In this document: positions 24,478-33,018 of the stretch, piece by piece | How positions within the stretch are numbered: the first letter of the stretch is position 1 | How the letters are laid out: each line of letters begins with the position of its first letter | Source of the DNA: JBEIFW01 sp044370695 | GTDB lineage: Bacteria > Actinomycetota > Acidimicrobiia > Acidimicrobiales > Ilumatobacteraceae | Direction of reading: 5' to 3' | Length of the DNA stretch: 49,709 nt | NCBI GenBank assembly: GCA_044370695.1 | Contig: JBILVB010000005.1 | Coordinates: 1-49,709, forward strand | Position numbers and translations under genes: made by a program | The notes under the pieces: model-generated | Told to the model about the DNA's origin: nothing | The model's database searches: none | What the model saw: the letters and a program-made list of their open reading frames with translations, nothing else

Positions 24478-25743
24478 ATGAGCCGAGACACCACCATCGA
24501 CGTCGAGACGTTCCGCCTCGAGGCGCGCGCCTGGATCGAAGCCAACCTCGAGCGCCGGCCGCGCGGTGCCGACGGCGGCCGCATCGAGCGCGAGGACGCC
24601 ACCCCGGACACGGTGGCCAAGGCCAGGGTCCTGCAGCGCAAGCTGTTCGACGCCGGTTACGCCGGGATCTCCTACCCGGTCGAGTACGGCGGCCGTGGCC
24701 TGACCGCACTCCACGAGCGGGCCTTCCGGGAGGAGGCGCTCGGCTACGTCCTGCCCGACTTCGGCGCAGCGGGCGGGGTGACGATGGGCCCGATCGGCAA
24801 GTCGCTGCTTGCGCACGGCGCGCCCGAGTTCCTCCGGCGGCACATCCCGCGGATCCTGTCGGGCGAGGAACTCTGGTGCCAGTTCTATTCCGAGCCCGAG
24901 GCCGGTTCGGACCTCGCCGGCATCCGGACCCGGGCCGTGCGCGACGGCGATCGGTGGATCATCAGCGGTTCGAAGATCTGGTCGAGCGGCGCGCATCTCG
25001 CCGACTGGGCGATGTGCCTCGCCCGCACCGATTGGAATGCGCCCAAGCACCGCGGCCTCACGTGGTTCGCCGTGCCCACCGACGCCAAGGGTGTGACGAT
25101 CCGCCCGATCGTCCAGATCAACGGCAGCACCGGATTCTGCGAGGAGTTCCTCGACGAGGTGGAGGTGACCGGCGAGGACGTCATCGGCGAGGTGAACCTC
25201 GGCTGGACGGTCACGCAGACGATGCTCGTGTACGAGCGTGGTGCGGGTGAGACCGCCGGCATCCCGCGAGAGCCGCGCCGCTTGGCTCCCGATCTGGTGG
25301 CGCTGGCCAAGCGGGTGGGGCGCACCGAGGATCCCGCTGCACGTCAGGCCATCGCCCGCGCGCACATCAACGACTTCGCTCAATACCACCTCGGTCGCCG
25401 GATCGCCGAGCGGCTGCGGACCTCGACCACGCCGGATCCGGCCACGGCGGCCTACAGCAAGCTGGCGGCGGGCATCTACACGCCGATGCGAGCCCGGTTG
25501 GCCCTCGAGGTGGGCGGGCCCGCCGCACTGACCTGGTCGAGCGATGACGAGGGCGGTCGGCAACCCTCGCTCGACTACCTGAACGGGCGGATCGTCGCCA
25601 TCGCCGCCGGCACCAACGAGATGCAGCGCAACGGGATCGGCGAGCGGGTGCTCGGGCTGCCACGCGAGCCCAGCTTCGACACGAACAAGCCGTTCAACGA
25701 GGTGATCAAGGCCGCTCGCAACTGGGACAGCAAGGTCGGCTGA
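24478..25743 (+). CDS. Acyl-CoA dehydrogenase, large subunit-like
   Basis: The 421-residue enzyme has YPVEYGGRGL near residue 65, the FAD-binding YSEPEAGSDLAG (about 140), WIISGSKIW and LVYERGAGETAG, then the C-terminal IAAGTNEMQRNGIGERVLGL. It carries the flavin-contact motifs that the preceding paralogue has lost, so the pair probably forms one heteromeric enzyme. The substrate might be a bulky or branched acyl-CoA; nothing nearby defines it. It starts at ATG 24478 with GGGGAG nearby. Codons further upstream in frame overlap the first subunit. Confidence 0.9.
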   Translation: MSRDTTIDVETFRLEARAWIEANLERRPRGADGGRIEREDATPDTVAKARVLQRKLFDAGYAGISYPVEYGGRGLTALHERAFREEALGYVLPDFGAAGGVTMGPIGKSLLAHGAPEFLRRHIPRILSGEELWCQFYSEPEAGSDLAGIRTRAVRDGDRWIISGSKIWSSGAHLADWAMCLARTDWNAPKHRGLTWFAVPTDAKGVTIRPIVQINGSTGFCEEFLDEVEVTGEDVIGEVNLGWTVTQTMLVYERGAGETAGIPREPRRLAPDLVALAKRVGRTEDPAARQAIARAHINDFAQYHLGRRIAERLRTSTTPDPATAAYSKLAAGIYTPMRARLALEVGGPAALTWSSDDEGGRQPSLDYLNGRIVAIAAGTNEMQRNGIGERVLGLPREPSFDTNKPFNEVIKAARNWDSKVG

Positions 25744-25789
25744 GCGCGCCGGGGGTCGCGGTCGACCTCGCCCGAGGACCGTCGTCTGT

Positions 25790-25795
25790 CAGGCT
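25790..25795 (+). promoter_or_regulatory. -10-like element CAGGCT before the exonuclease gene
   Basis: CAGGCT ends 6 nt before the ATG at 25802; the spacer GCCCGC cannot act as a ribosome site. This is a leaderless layout with one mismatch to TANNNT. Confidence 0.35.
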
Positions 25796-25801
25796 GCCCG
25801 C

Positions 25802-26689
25802 ATGCAGGTCCACCTCGTCGACGGCACCTACGAGCTGTTCCGCCAGCACTTCGGGCAGGCGGCTCGCCACGCGGACGCCGGTCCGTACGACGGCGCCGCC
25901 GGAGTGGTGCGGTTCGTGCTCTCGCTGATCGAGCAAGGGGCCACGCACGTCGGGGTGGCCTCGGACCACGTCATCGAGTCGTTCCGCAACGACCTGTGGC
26001 CCGGGTACAAGACCTCGGCGGGGATGCTGCCCGAGCTGCTCGCCCAGATCCCGGTGCTCGAGGAGTCGCTGACCGCGCTCGGGATCACGGTGTGGCCGAT
26101 GGTCGAGTTCGAGGCCGACGATGCGTTGGCGTCGGCCGCCGCCGTCGCCGAGGCCGACCCCCGGGTGACCGAGGTCCGGATCCTCACCCCGGACAAGGAC
26201 CTCGGTCAGTGCGTGCGAGGGGCGCGGGTCGTGCAGTTCGACGTCCGCAAGCAGGCCGTGATCGACCACGGTGCCGTCGTCGCGAAGTTCGGGGTCGCGC
26301 CGGTGTCGATCCCCGATTGGCTGGCGCTGGTCGGCGACTCGGCCGACGGGTTCCCGGGCATCGCCGGCTGGGGCGCCAAGTCCGCCGCGGCCGTGCTCGC
26401 CCGCTACGGGCACCTCGAAGGGATCCCTTCGGCCGTCGGTCAGTGGGACGTACCGGGGCTGCGCGGGGCGGCAAAACTCTCGGCCGCGCTCGAAGCCGGT
26501 CGGGACCTCGCTCTGCTGTTCCGTCGTGTGGCCACGTGCGTCACGACCGTGGCCGTGGGAACAGTCGACGACTGGCGTTTCACGGGTCCGACCGATGCCG
26601 CGGTCGATGCCGCTCGCCGTCTCGGCCAGCCTGCCCTCGCCGCGCGGGCCCGGCGGCTCGGCGCCGTGGCGACTGGCACAGCGACCTGA
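25802..26689 (+). CDS. 5'-3' exonuclease / flap endonuclease-like protein
   Basis: A 295-residue protein resembling the 5'-nuclease domain of DNA polymerase I without the polymerase. Acidic metal ligands are seen in HLVDGTYELF, VEFEADDALASAAA, LTPDKDLGQCV and LVGDSADGFPG, and IAGWGAKSAAAVLARYG is the helix-hairpin-helix (H3TH) that grips duplex DNA. It should process flaps or RNA primers, or act in repair. It starts at ATG 25802, six bases after a -10-like element. The 61-codon gene follows. Confidence 0.88.
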   Translation: MQVHLVDGTYELFRQHFGQAARHADAGPYDGAAGVVRFVLSLIEQGATHVGVASDHVIESFRNDLWPGYKTSAGMLPELLAQIPVLEESLTALGITVWPMVEFEADDALASAAAVAEADPRVTEVRILTPDKDLGQCVRGARVVQFDVRKQAVIDHGAVVAKFGVAPVSIPDWLALVGDSADGFPGIAGWGAKSAAAVLARYGHLEGIPSAVGQWDVPGLRGAAKLSAALEAGRDLALLFRRVATCVTTVAVGTVDDWRFTGPTDAAVDAARRLGQPALAARARRLGAVATGTAT

Positions 26690-26775
26690 ACGCTCCGCCG
26701 GGAACAGTCGGGATCTGCTCAACGTTGTGCAGGAGCAGCCGATGAGAACGTCGGACGAGTTGGGGGAGGCCCACC

Positions 26776-26961
26776 ATGCAGGCAGGTGACGTGATCGAGT
26801 TGACCGTCGGCGACGAGGACGTGACCGCAGTGGTCCTGCTGGTCAACGACACCCACGTGATCCTCGACGTCTGCGACGGCAGCGTGCCGGCGGTGTTCGA
26901 GCTCGGCGAGCTGGGTTCGTTCCGGGTGTTCCGGCCCGAGGCGTTCGCTGCCGCTGCCTGA
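26776..26961 (+). CDS. Small hypothetical protein, 61 aa
   Basis: I do not recognise this protein. It is acidic and predicted mostly beta (VIELTVGDEDVTAVVLLVND, then VILDVCDG and FELGELGSFRVF), which would suit a small SH3-like or OB-like barrel. It has one Cys and no signal or membrane segment. A GGGGGAGG site lies a few bases before the ATG at 26776, so translation is credible. The long structured repeat region begins 36 bp after its stop. Confidence 0.55.
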   Translation: MQAGDVIELTVGDEDVTAVVLLVNDTHVILDVCDGSVPAVFELGELGSFRVFRPEAFAAAA

Positions 26962-26997
26962 CCCGGCGCTCGGGGGCGCTCGACGGCGCCCGCCAGG

Positions 26998-27058
26998 ACG
27001 AGGCGCATCCGGTTGGTGCGGGCCGCCGGAGGCGCCTCGTTGCGCGTCCGGCGGCCCG
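26998..27058. other. Two interleaved perfect inverted repeats (possible H-type pseudoknot or switch)
   Basis: In the 119-bp gap between two convergent genes, arm A (ACGAGGCGC, 26998-27006) pairs with 27032-27040. Arm B (CGGGCCGCCGGA, 27019-27030) pairs with 27047-27058. The order is A, B, A', B', with connecting loops of 12, 1 and 6 nt. The 9-bp and 12-bp stems are perfect. The topology fits a pseudoknot, or two mutually exclusive hairpins. On DNA it may serve as a bidirectional terminator. Confidence 0.6.
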
Positions 27059-27080
27059 AGACCGCGGGGCGGAGTGCCCG

Positions 27081-27641
27081 TCAATCCAGGTAGCCGGCCG
27101 CTTTCGAGACCCGCTCGATCGCCGGGAGCCAGTCCATGACCGACCGGACCCGCCCGCTGCCGCCGAGGGACAGCTCGTCGGCCCGACGAAGGATCACGGC
27201 GTCGCGCCACCACCGGCTCGCGCGGAAGCGGTCGACCTCGTCGGGATCCATGCCGAGGCCGAGCACGGCGCTCCGGTGGGACGCGACGGCATCGCGGGCC
27301 GCGTCGGCCGTCGCCAGGTACCGGGCGGCGTCGTCGTGCTCGGCAACGATCTCGGCCACCCTGGCCCCGAGGATGATGCCGACGAAGTAGGCCCCGTTGC
27401 GGGCATGGTCGTCGAGGTCCTCGGACCGAAGCACGAGGCCGAGGTCGTGGACCAGGCCGGCGACCTGCAGGGTCTCGTCCTCCGGGAACGCGTGCGCAAG
27501 GACCTCGGCGCACGAAAGCAGGTGATGCAGCAACGTCGGGCCTTCATCGGTGCGCACCCGATCAGCGGCGCGCAGCGCCCGGAGCAGATCGTCGACACTC
27601 GCCGCCACCCCGGGCAGGTCGACCCCGAAACGCAGTCCCAT
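27081..27641 (-). CDS. HD-domain protein
   Basis: The 186-residue protein has the HD metal motif: LLHHLLSCAEVLAHAF, then GLVHDLGLVL with the HD doublet, a later His in VAEHDDAARY, and Asp in ILRRADELS. Its length and helical layout fit small HD phosphohydrolases as well as the diiron HD oxygenases (myo-inositol oxygenase/PhnZ-like). The sequence does not decide between hydrolase and oxygenase. The ATG at 27641 gives the compact form; the frame stays open beyond it into the DNA ligase gene but without coding signs. Confidence 0.75.
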   Translation of the reverse strand: MGLRFGVDLPGVAASVDDLLRALRAADRVRTDEGPTLLHHLLSCAEVLAHAFPEDETLQVAGLVHDLGLVLRSEDLDDHARNGAYFVGIILGARVAEIVAEHDDAARYLATADAARDAVASHRSAVLGLGMDPDEVDRFRASRWWRDAVILRRADELSLGGSGRVRSVMDWLPAIERVSKAAGYLD

Positions 27642-27687
27642 GCGGACCCATCGGCAGCGGTGCTCCGGACTTGATGGGCCGGACGGA

Positions 27688-28761
27688 TCATCTCGTTTCG
27701 AGCACGCTCCGCAGGTCGAGCGGGGTCGCCACGTCGAGTTGGTCGTACCGACAGCTCGCCGCCATGCGGTCCGGGCGCCAGCGGACGAAGTGCGCCGCAT
27801 GGCGGAACCGGCGGCCCTGGAGCTGACTGAATCCGACCTCGGCCACCAGCTCGGGCCGGATCGGGACCCACGACAGGTCCTTCCCGGCGTTCCAGCGACT
27901 CGTCCCGCCGGGGAGTCGGGTCGCGTCGTGTGCTGCGCCCTCCGCCCAGTCCCGCCAGGGATGGTCGCGCAGCGCGTCGGCCTCGAGTGGCAGCAACTCG
28001 GCGCGCAACTCGGTTCGTCGAGCGGCGGAGAACCCGCTCGCCACCCCGACGTGGTGGAAGTGCCCGCTGTCGTCGGCGAGGCCGAGCAGCAGCGAGCCGA
28101 CACCCCGCCCGTCGGCGTGTACCCGGTAGCCGGCGACCACGCAGTCGGCGGTGCGCCGGTGCTTGACCTTCACGAGCGTGCGCTTGTCGGGGGTGTACGG
28201 GCTGTCGAGCGGCTTGGCGACGATGCCGTCGAGACCGGCGCCCTCGAACCGGGTGAACCAGTCCACCGCCTGGCGGTGGTCGGTGGTGATCGGCGAGCGG
28301 TGGATCGGGTCGGCGGTGCCGCCGAGCACGGCGTCGAGTCGGCGGCGTCGTTCGGCGAGCGGGGTGGCCAAGAGCGACTCGTCCCCGAGGGCGATGAGAT
28401 CGAAGGCGACGAACACCGCCGGCGTCTCCCGGGCCAGGCGATCCACCCGGCTCGCCGCCGGGTGGATCCGCTGTTGCAGCGCGTCGAAGTCGAGCCCGCC
28501 ACCCGCCACCGGGACCACGAGTTCGCCGTCGACGACGACCCGCTCGGGGAGCTGCGCGCGGATCGGCGCAAGCAGCTCGGGGAAGTACCGGGTGAGCGGA
28601 CGCTCGTTGCGGCTGCCGAGCACGACGTCGTCGCCGTCACGGAACACGATGCAGCGGAAGCCGTCCCACTTGGGTTCGAAGGCCCAGCCGGGTCCGTCGG
28701 GCAACGCGTCCGCGCTGCGGCACAGCATCGGTGCGAGCGGCGGCCGGACCGGAAGGGGCAC
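27688..28761 (-). CDS. ATP-dependent DNA ligase (LigC-like)
   Basis: The 357-residue enzyme has motif I EPKWDGFR (the adenylated Lys lies in KWDG), motif III-like VVVDGELVVP, motif IV DGIVAKPLDSPY, and motif V LVKVKHRRTADCVV. A C-terminal OB domain of about 110 residues follows. There are no polymerase or nuclease domains, so it resembles the stand-alone LigC ligases of mycobacteria rather than LigD. No Ku gene is nearby. The likely role is repair ligation of nicks. It starts at GTG 28761, with a CAGGCT element 6 nt upstream. Confidence 0.92.
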   Translation of the reverse strand: MPLPVRPPLAPMLCRSADALPDGPGWAFEPKWDGFRCIVFRDGDDVVLGSRNERPLTRYFPELLAPIRAQLPERVVVDGELVVPVAGGGLDFDALQQRIHPAASRVDRLARETPAVFVAFDLIALGDESLLATPLAERRRRLDAVLGGTADPIHRSPITTDHRQAVDWFTRFEGAGLDGIVAKPLDSPYTPDKRTLVKVKHRRTADCVVAGYRVHADGRGVGSLLLGLADDSGHFHHVGVASGFSAARRTELRAELLPLEADALRDHPWRDWAEGAAHDATRLPGGTSRWNAGKDLSWVPIRPELVAEVGFSQLQGRRFRHAAHFVRWRPDRMAASCRYDQLDVATPLDLRSVLETR

Positions 28762-28767
28762 GGCGTC

Positions 28768-28773
28768 AGCCTG
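28768..28773 (-). promoter_or_regulatory. -10-like element CAGGCT before the DNA ligase gene
   Basis: On the minus strand CAGGCT ends 6 nt before the GTG at 28761, a leaderless layout with a mismatch at the first position. Confidence 0.35.
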
Positions 28774-28788
28774 CCAGGCTCCGGGCGT

Positions 28789-29484
28789 TCAGTGGGCTCG
28801 GCGGACGCGCACGACCATCACGCCGATCGGCGCCCCCACCATGGCGAGCAGCACGGCGACGGGCAGCACCGTGCCGAGCGCCCGGGTCGATTCGCCCGAC
28901 TCGGTCACCCGTTCGGGCGCGACGGGATCCGCTCCCGGGACCACCCGGCGAAGGTGCTCGGCCTGGTCACGAGCGAGGGCGGACAACGTGGGCTCGTCGA
29001 ACAACCCGGCCGGGGTGAACGAGATCGACACCGCGACGGGACCGCGCTGCACGACGAAGGCATCGAAGCGGCGCTCACCGGCCCCGGCCCACGACACCCG
29101 GGACACGCCGGGGAGGCCCGGCACGGCGAGAAGCGTTCCGCCGCTGGCCCGCGCTGCGTCGATGAACGCCCGCGCGTACTCCCGGGCCAGGGCCTCGTCG
29201 CGCAGCCGTGTCGCGACGGCGAGCACCGTCTGGCCGACGGGCCCGGCGGTGCGGTCCCACGTCCGCACGTGTCCCGCCACGACGCTCGGAGCCGCGGCGC
29301 CGTAGACCCCGGTCAGATCGGCGACGGCTCGGTCCTGGGGCCGCTCGAATCCGGGGAGCGAGTCGAGCAGGGTGGCCGGGAGCGCCGGGATCCCAGCGGG
29401 ATCCGGGGCGGCGGTCGCGGTCGCCGGTGGCATGCCGACCGACGCGAGCACGCCGGCAACGAGCGCAAGGACCCACCTGGTCAC
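28789..29484 (-). CDS. Exported, C-terminally anchored protein of unknown function
   Basis: The 231-residue protein starts with a signal peptide (WVLALVAGVLASVGMPPATATA) and ends with one transmembrane helix (LGTVLPVAVLLAMVGAPIGV) plus a short Arg-rich cytosolic tail. The ~170 residues between would lie outside the membrane. They contain VYGAAAPSVVAGHVRTWDR and a beta-rich segment, but no catalytic motif I can identify. The topology is Sec-exported with a C-terminal anchor. It lies between the ligase and P450 genes on the same strand. The function is unknown. Confidence 0.7.
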   Translation of the reverse strand: MTRWVLALVAGVLASVGMPPATATAAPDPAGIPALPATLLDSLPGFERPQDRAVADLTGVYGAAAPSVVAGHVRTWDRTAGPVGQTVLAVATRLRDEALAREYARAFIDAARASGGTLLAVPGLPGVSRVSWAGAGERRFDAFVVQRGPVAVSISFTPAGLFDEPTLSALARDQAEHLRRVVPGADPVAPERVTESGESTRALGTVLPVAVLLAMVGAPIGVMVVRVRRAH

Positions 29485-29541
29485 GTCAGGGCTCTATGCG
29501 CGCCGAGGGATCCGGCGCGCTCGACTCGGCGCGCGGGCCGC

Positions 29542-30759
29542 TCAGCCGGCGCGGCGCACGAGCAGCGACGGGAGGGAGCGGAACCCGCCCATCCACTGCA
29601 GCGCCGGCTCCTCGCCGGCGAAGCTCGGTCGTCCGACGGCCTCGAGGAGTCGGCGCGTGCCGAGCACCGCCTCGGCCCGGGCGAGTTCGTAGCCGAGGCA
29701 GAAGTGCTTGGCGACGCCGAACCCGAGATGGGAGTTGCGTCCCTCGACGAGGCCGCCGACGCGGACCTCCTTGCCGAGGTGCAACTCCGGCCGGTCCATC
29801 CGGTAGGCCCGGGGGTCCGGGCCGAAGATCGTCTCGTCGTTGTTGGCCGAGGCCACCCCGAGTCGCACCCAGGACCCTTCCGGGATCTCGACGCCGTGCC
29901 AGGTGAACGACTCCGTGGCGATGCGGTCCTCCCACTGGACCGGCCCGTCCTTGCGCATCGACTCGCTGAAGGCGGCATCGAGCAAGTCGGGGTCGGCGAG
30001 GACGGCGTCGAGGGCGTCGGGTGTGCGCAGGAGGTTCCACCAGAGGTTGGCGATCGCCTTGTCGGTCGTCTCGCCGCCGGCGACCAGCATGAGCGACACG
30101 AAGCTCTTCACCTCGTCGTCGCTGAGCCGGTTCCCGTCGGCCTCGGCGAAGGCGATGCGGGTGAGCAGGTCGGTGCCCGGGCAGGCCCGCCGCTCGGTGA
30201 GCAGCGGCTCGACGAACGCGCACACCTCGGCGTGCGCAGCCTGACCGGCGGCGCGCAGGTGGTTGGTCCGGCCGAGGCCGGACATCATCGTGGAGTACCA
30301 GCGGTGGAACTGTTCGTGGTCGCGTTTGTCGAACGCGAGCATGTCCAGGATCACGTTGATCGGCAGCCGGGTGGTGAAACCGTCGACGAGATCGAACTCG
30401 GCCCGTCCGGCGATGCCCTCGATCAGCTCGGCGATGTTCCGCTCGAGCACGGGCAGGAAGGCGGCGAGCCGTTTGCCGACGAACTCTGGTGCGACCACCG
30501 AGCGGCGCGCGACGTGATCGGGCCCGTCGAGGTCGAGCATCGTCGAGCCGAACACCCGCCCGGTCGTGAACAGGTAGCTGCGGTTCGACAGGCGCTCGTG
30601 GTCGCGGAAGCCGACGTCGACGTCGGCGTGACGGGACACGACGAACGCCCCGCTGATCGTGTCGTGGAACACCGGGTGCTCGTGGCGCAGCTCCCGCCAG
30701 ACCGGATGCGGATCGGCGCGAAAGGCGTCGGAGTAGAGGTCGTCGGGAACCACCGTCAT
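29542..30759 (-). CDS. Cytochrome P450
   Basis: A 405-residue bacterial class I P450. The I-helix oxygen-activation motif is AGGETTDKAI, the K-helix ExxR is ESMR, and the heme loop is HLGFGVAKHFCLG with Cys354 as thiolate ligand. In that loop the usual FGxGxHxC Gly is replaced (FGVAKHFC). It is soluble and has no attached redox partner; no ferredoxin gene is adjacent. Hydroxylation of a lipid, steroid or xenobiotic is likely. It starts at ATG 30759, with TAGCGT 6 nt upstream, and is divergent from the molybdopterin oxidoreductase. Confidence 0.94.
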   Translation of the reverse strand: MTVVPDDLYSDAFRADPHPVWRELRHEHPVFHDTISGAFVVSRHADVDVGFRDHERLSNRSYLFTTGRVFGSTMLDLDGPDHVARRSVVAPEFVGKRLAAFLPVLERNIAELIEGIAGRAEFDLVDGFTTRLPINVILDMLAFDKRDHEQFHRWYSTMMSGLGRTNHLRAAGQAAHAEVCAFVEPLLTERRACPGTDLLTRIAFAEADGNRLSDDEVKSFVSLMLVAGGETTDKAIANLWWNLLRTPDALDAVLADPDLLDAAFSESMRKDGPVQWEDRIATESFTWHGVEIPEGSWVRLGVASANNDETIFGPDPRAYRMDRPELHLGKEVRVGGLVEGRNSHLGFGVAKHFCLGYELARAEAVLGTRRLLEAVGRPSFAGEEPALQWMGGFRSLPSLLVRRAG

Positions 30760-30765
30760 GTCTCG

Positions 30766-30771
30766 ACGCTA
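30766..30771 (-). promoter_or_regulatory. -10-like element TAGCGT before the P450 gene
   Basis: On the minus strand TAGCGT ends 6 nt before the ATG at 30759. The gap is too short for a ribosome site. Confidence 0.45.
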
Positions 30772-30816
30772 ACGGCCGGCGCCCCTAGCCTCTGGGTCGG
30801 CCACGGGGAGGTCGCG

Positions 30817-33018
30817 ATGACCGAGGTTCGCAATGCCTGGGCGGAACGGGAGTTGCGCCATGCGTTCTGCCGGTTCTGCCATGCCTTCTGTTCCGTGAAG
30901 GTGGAAGTCGCCGGCGGCCGGCCCGTCCGGGTGATCGGCGACGTCGACAGCCCGATGTACGAGGGATACACGTGCGCGAAAGGTCGGGCGCTGCCCGACC
31001 AGCACCGCGGTCCGGGGCGCCTGGTGCACAGCCTGCGGCGCGACCCCGACGGCGAGCAGCGCCCGATCCCCTCGGGGCAGGCGATGGACGAGATCGCGGC
31101 CCGGTTGCGCGATCTGATCGCCGAGCACGGGCCCCGCTCGGTCGCGGCCTACACCGGCACGTTCTCGTTCCACTACCCGGCCGGCAACGAGATGTGCAAG
31201 GCCTTCATGCAGGCCATCGGTTCGCCGATGCGGTTCTCCTCGGGCTCGATCGACCAGCCCGGTAAGGGGGTGGCCCGCGCCCTGCACGGTTCCTGGTCGG
31301 CCGGTCCGCAGCCGTTCGACTCGGCCGACACGTGGATGCTGGTCGGCGCGAACCCGACGGTGTCGATGTGGGGCGGCATCCCGCAGTACAACCCGGCCAA
31401 GCGCCTGCGTGAGGCCAAGGCCCGGGGGATGAAGCTGGTGGTCATCGATCCGCGCCGGACCGAGGCCGCTGCGAACGCCGACGTGTTCCTGCAGCCCGTC
31501 CCGGGTCACGACCCCGAGGTGCTGGCCGGGATCCTCCGGGTGATCCTCGCCGAGGGCCTGCACGACGCCGACTTCGTCGCCGCCGAGACGGTCGGTCTGG
31601 AGGAGCTGCGCGCCGCGGTCGAGCCCTTCACGCCGGACGAGGTCGCCCGCCGGGCCGGGGTGCCCGCACCGGAGGTCGTGCGGGCGGCCCGGGTGTTCGC
31701 TTCCGGACGGCGCGGGTCGGTGACCGCCGGGACCGGGCCGAACATGGCGCCGCACGGCACCCTGACGGAGTACTTGATCGCCTGCATCCAGACGGTCTGC
31801 GGCCGCTGGCTGCGCGCCGGCGAGGAGGTCGCGAATCCGTTCGTGCTGGCGCCCGCTCGCCCGGCCAAGGCCCAGGCCGACGCCCCGGTCGCGGCCTGGG
31901 GCTACGGCGAGCAGCTCCGGGTGCGAGGCCTCGGCGACAACGCCGGTGGGCTGCCGACGGCGGCACTCCCCGACGAGATCCTGCTCGACGGTCCCGGACG
32001 GGTCCGGGCCCTGATCTCGTTGGGCGGCAACCCGGTCGCTGCATGGCCGGACCAGATCAAAGCGATCGCCGCCATGGACGCGCTGGACCTGAACGTCACG
32101 CTCGACATGAAGCGGTCGGCCACGGCCAAGCTCGCCGACTACGTCGTGGCCCCCAAGCTCGGTCTCGAATGCGACGGCATCACCCTGCCCAACGAGACGA
32201 TCTGGGGATACGGCGCGGCCACGACGGGGTATCCCGCCCCCTACGCCCAGTGGCATCCCGCGGTCTGCGAACCGCCGGAGGGGTCCGACGTCATCGAGGA
32301 GTGGGAGTTCTTCTGGGGTCTGGCCGTGCGAATGGGGCTGCAGCTGCGCTTCGCCGGGGTCGAGCTCGACATGGAGCGTGCCCCGACCACCGACGAACTT
32401 CACCAGCTCCTGTGCCGCAAGGGTCGTATCCCCCTCGAGGAGGTGAAGCGCCACCCCAGCGGGGCGATGTTCCGGGATCCCTCGATCCGGGTGCAGCCCA
32501 AGGACGACGGGTGGACGCATCGGCTGCGCCTCGGGGATGTCACCATGCTCGCCGAGTTGGCCACGGTCGCCGCTGCGCCGGTGCTCGACCACGCCGGGTT
32601 CCGTCCCGACGAACGCTTCACCCACCGCCTGGTCAGCCGTCGGCTTCGCGACGTCTACAACTCCAACGGGTTGGAGATCCCCACGCTCCGGCAGCGCCAC
32701 CCGACCAACCCGGCGTACCTGAATCCCGACGACTGCGCCGAGCTCGGATTCCGGGACGGCGACGTGATCGAGATCGACTCGGGTCACGCCCAGATCTACG
32801 CGGTGGTCGAGGCTGCCCCCGACGTACGCCGGGGCGTCGTGTCGATGGCCCATGCGTGGGGCGACGTGCCGAAGTGGGACACCGAGGTGCGAACGATGGG
32901 TGCCAACACCGGACGGTTGAGCCCCAACGATCGCGACCACGATCCGATCACCGGGATCCCGGTGATGTCGGCGATCCCGGTCAACCTGCGGCTCAGCGAC
33001 CTCACGGTTCGAGCGTGA
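30817..33018 (+). CDS. Molybdopterin (bis-MGD) oxidoreductase with one [4Fe-4S] cluster
   Basis: The 733-residue protein binds a [4Fe-4S] cluster through Cys18, Cys21, Cys25 and Cys53 (CRFCHAFC and YTCAKGRAL) at its N-terminus. The large molybdopterin domain follows (ANPTVSMWGG, VVIDPRRTEAAANADVFLQP), then the dinucleotide-binding C-terminal domain (NPDDCAELGFRDGDVIEI). The residue expected to ligate Mo falls in SSGSIDQPG, with no Cys or selenocysteine there, so Ser or Asp would serve. There is no Tat signal and no electron-transfer or membrane subunit nearby, so it is probably cytosolic with an unknown partner. It starts at ATG 30817 after GGGGAGG. Confidence 0.9.
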   Translation: MTEVRNAWAERELRHAFCRFCHAFCSVKVEVAGGRPVRVIGDVDSPMYEGYTCAKGRALPDQHRGPGRLVHSLRRDPDGEQRPIPSGQAMDEIAARLRDLIAEHGPRSVAAYTGTFSFHYPAGNEMCKAFMQAIGSPMRFSSGSIDQPGKGVARALHGSWSAGPQPFDSADTWMLVGANPTVSMWGGIPQYNPAKRLREAKARGMKLVVIDPRRTEAAANADVFLQPVPGHDPEVLAGILRVILAEGLHDADFVAAETVGLEELRAAVEPFTPDEVARRAGVPAPEVVRAARVFASGRRGSVTAGTGPNMAPHGTLTEYLIACIQTVCGRWLRAGEEVANPFVLAPARPAKAQADAPVAAWGYGEQLRVRGLGDNAGGLPTAALPDEILLDGPGRVRALISLGGNPVAAWPDQIKAIAAMDALDLNVTLDMKRSATAKLADYVVAPKLGLECDGITLPNETIWGYGAATTGYPAPYAQWHPAVCEPPEGSDVIEEWEFFWGLAVRMGLQLRFAGVELDMERAPTTDELHQLLCRKGRIPLEEVKRHPSGAMFRDPSIRVQPKDDGWTHRLRLGDVTMLAELATVAAAPVLDHAGFRPDERFTHRLVSRRLRDVYNSNGLEIPTLRQRHPTNPAYLNPDDCAELGFRDGDVIEIDSGHAQIYAVVEAAPDVRRGVVSMAHAWGDVPKWDTEVRTMGANTGRLSPNDRDHDPITGIPVMSAIPVNLRLSDLTVRA

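Noticed and set aside
26776..26961. Small gene as a toxin or antitoxin
   Set aside because: There is no partner gene, the sequence has no toxin or DNA-binding motif, and the neighbour on the same strand is a nuclease of DNA metabolism.
27550..30816. A very long plus-strand open frame running into the molybdopterin oxidoreductase
   Set aside because: It is antisense to four well-recognised genes (HD protein, ligase, exported protein, P450), has Arg/Gly/His-rich low-complexity composition, and the real gene starts at 30817 with a ribosome site and a Cys cluster.
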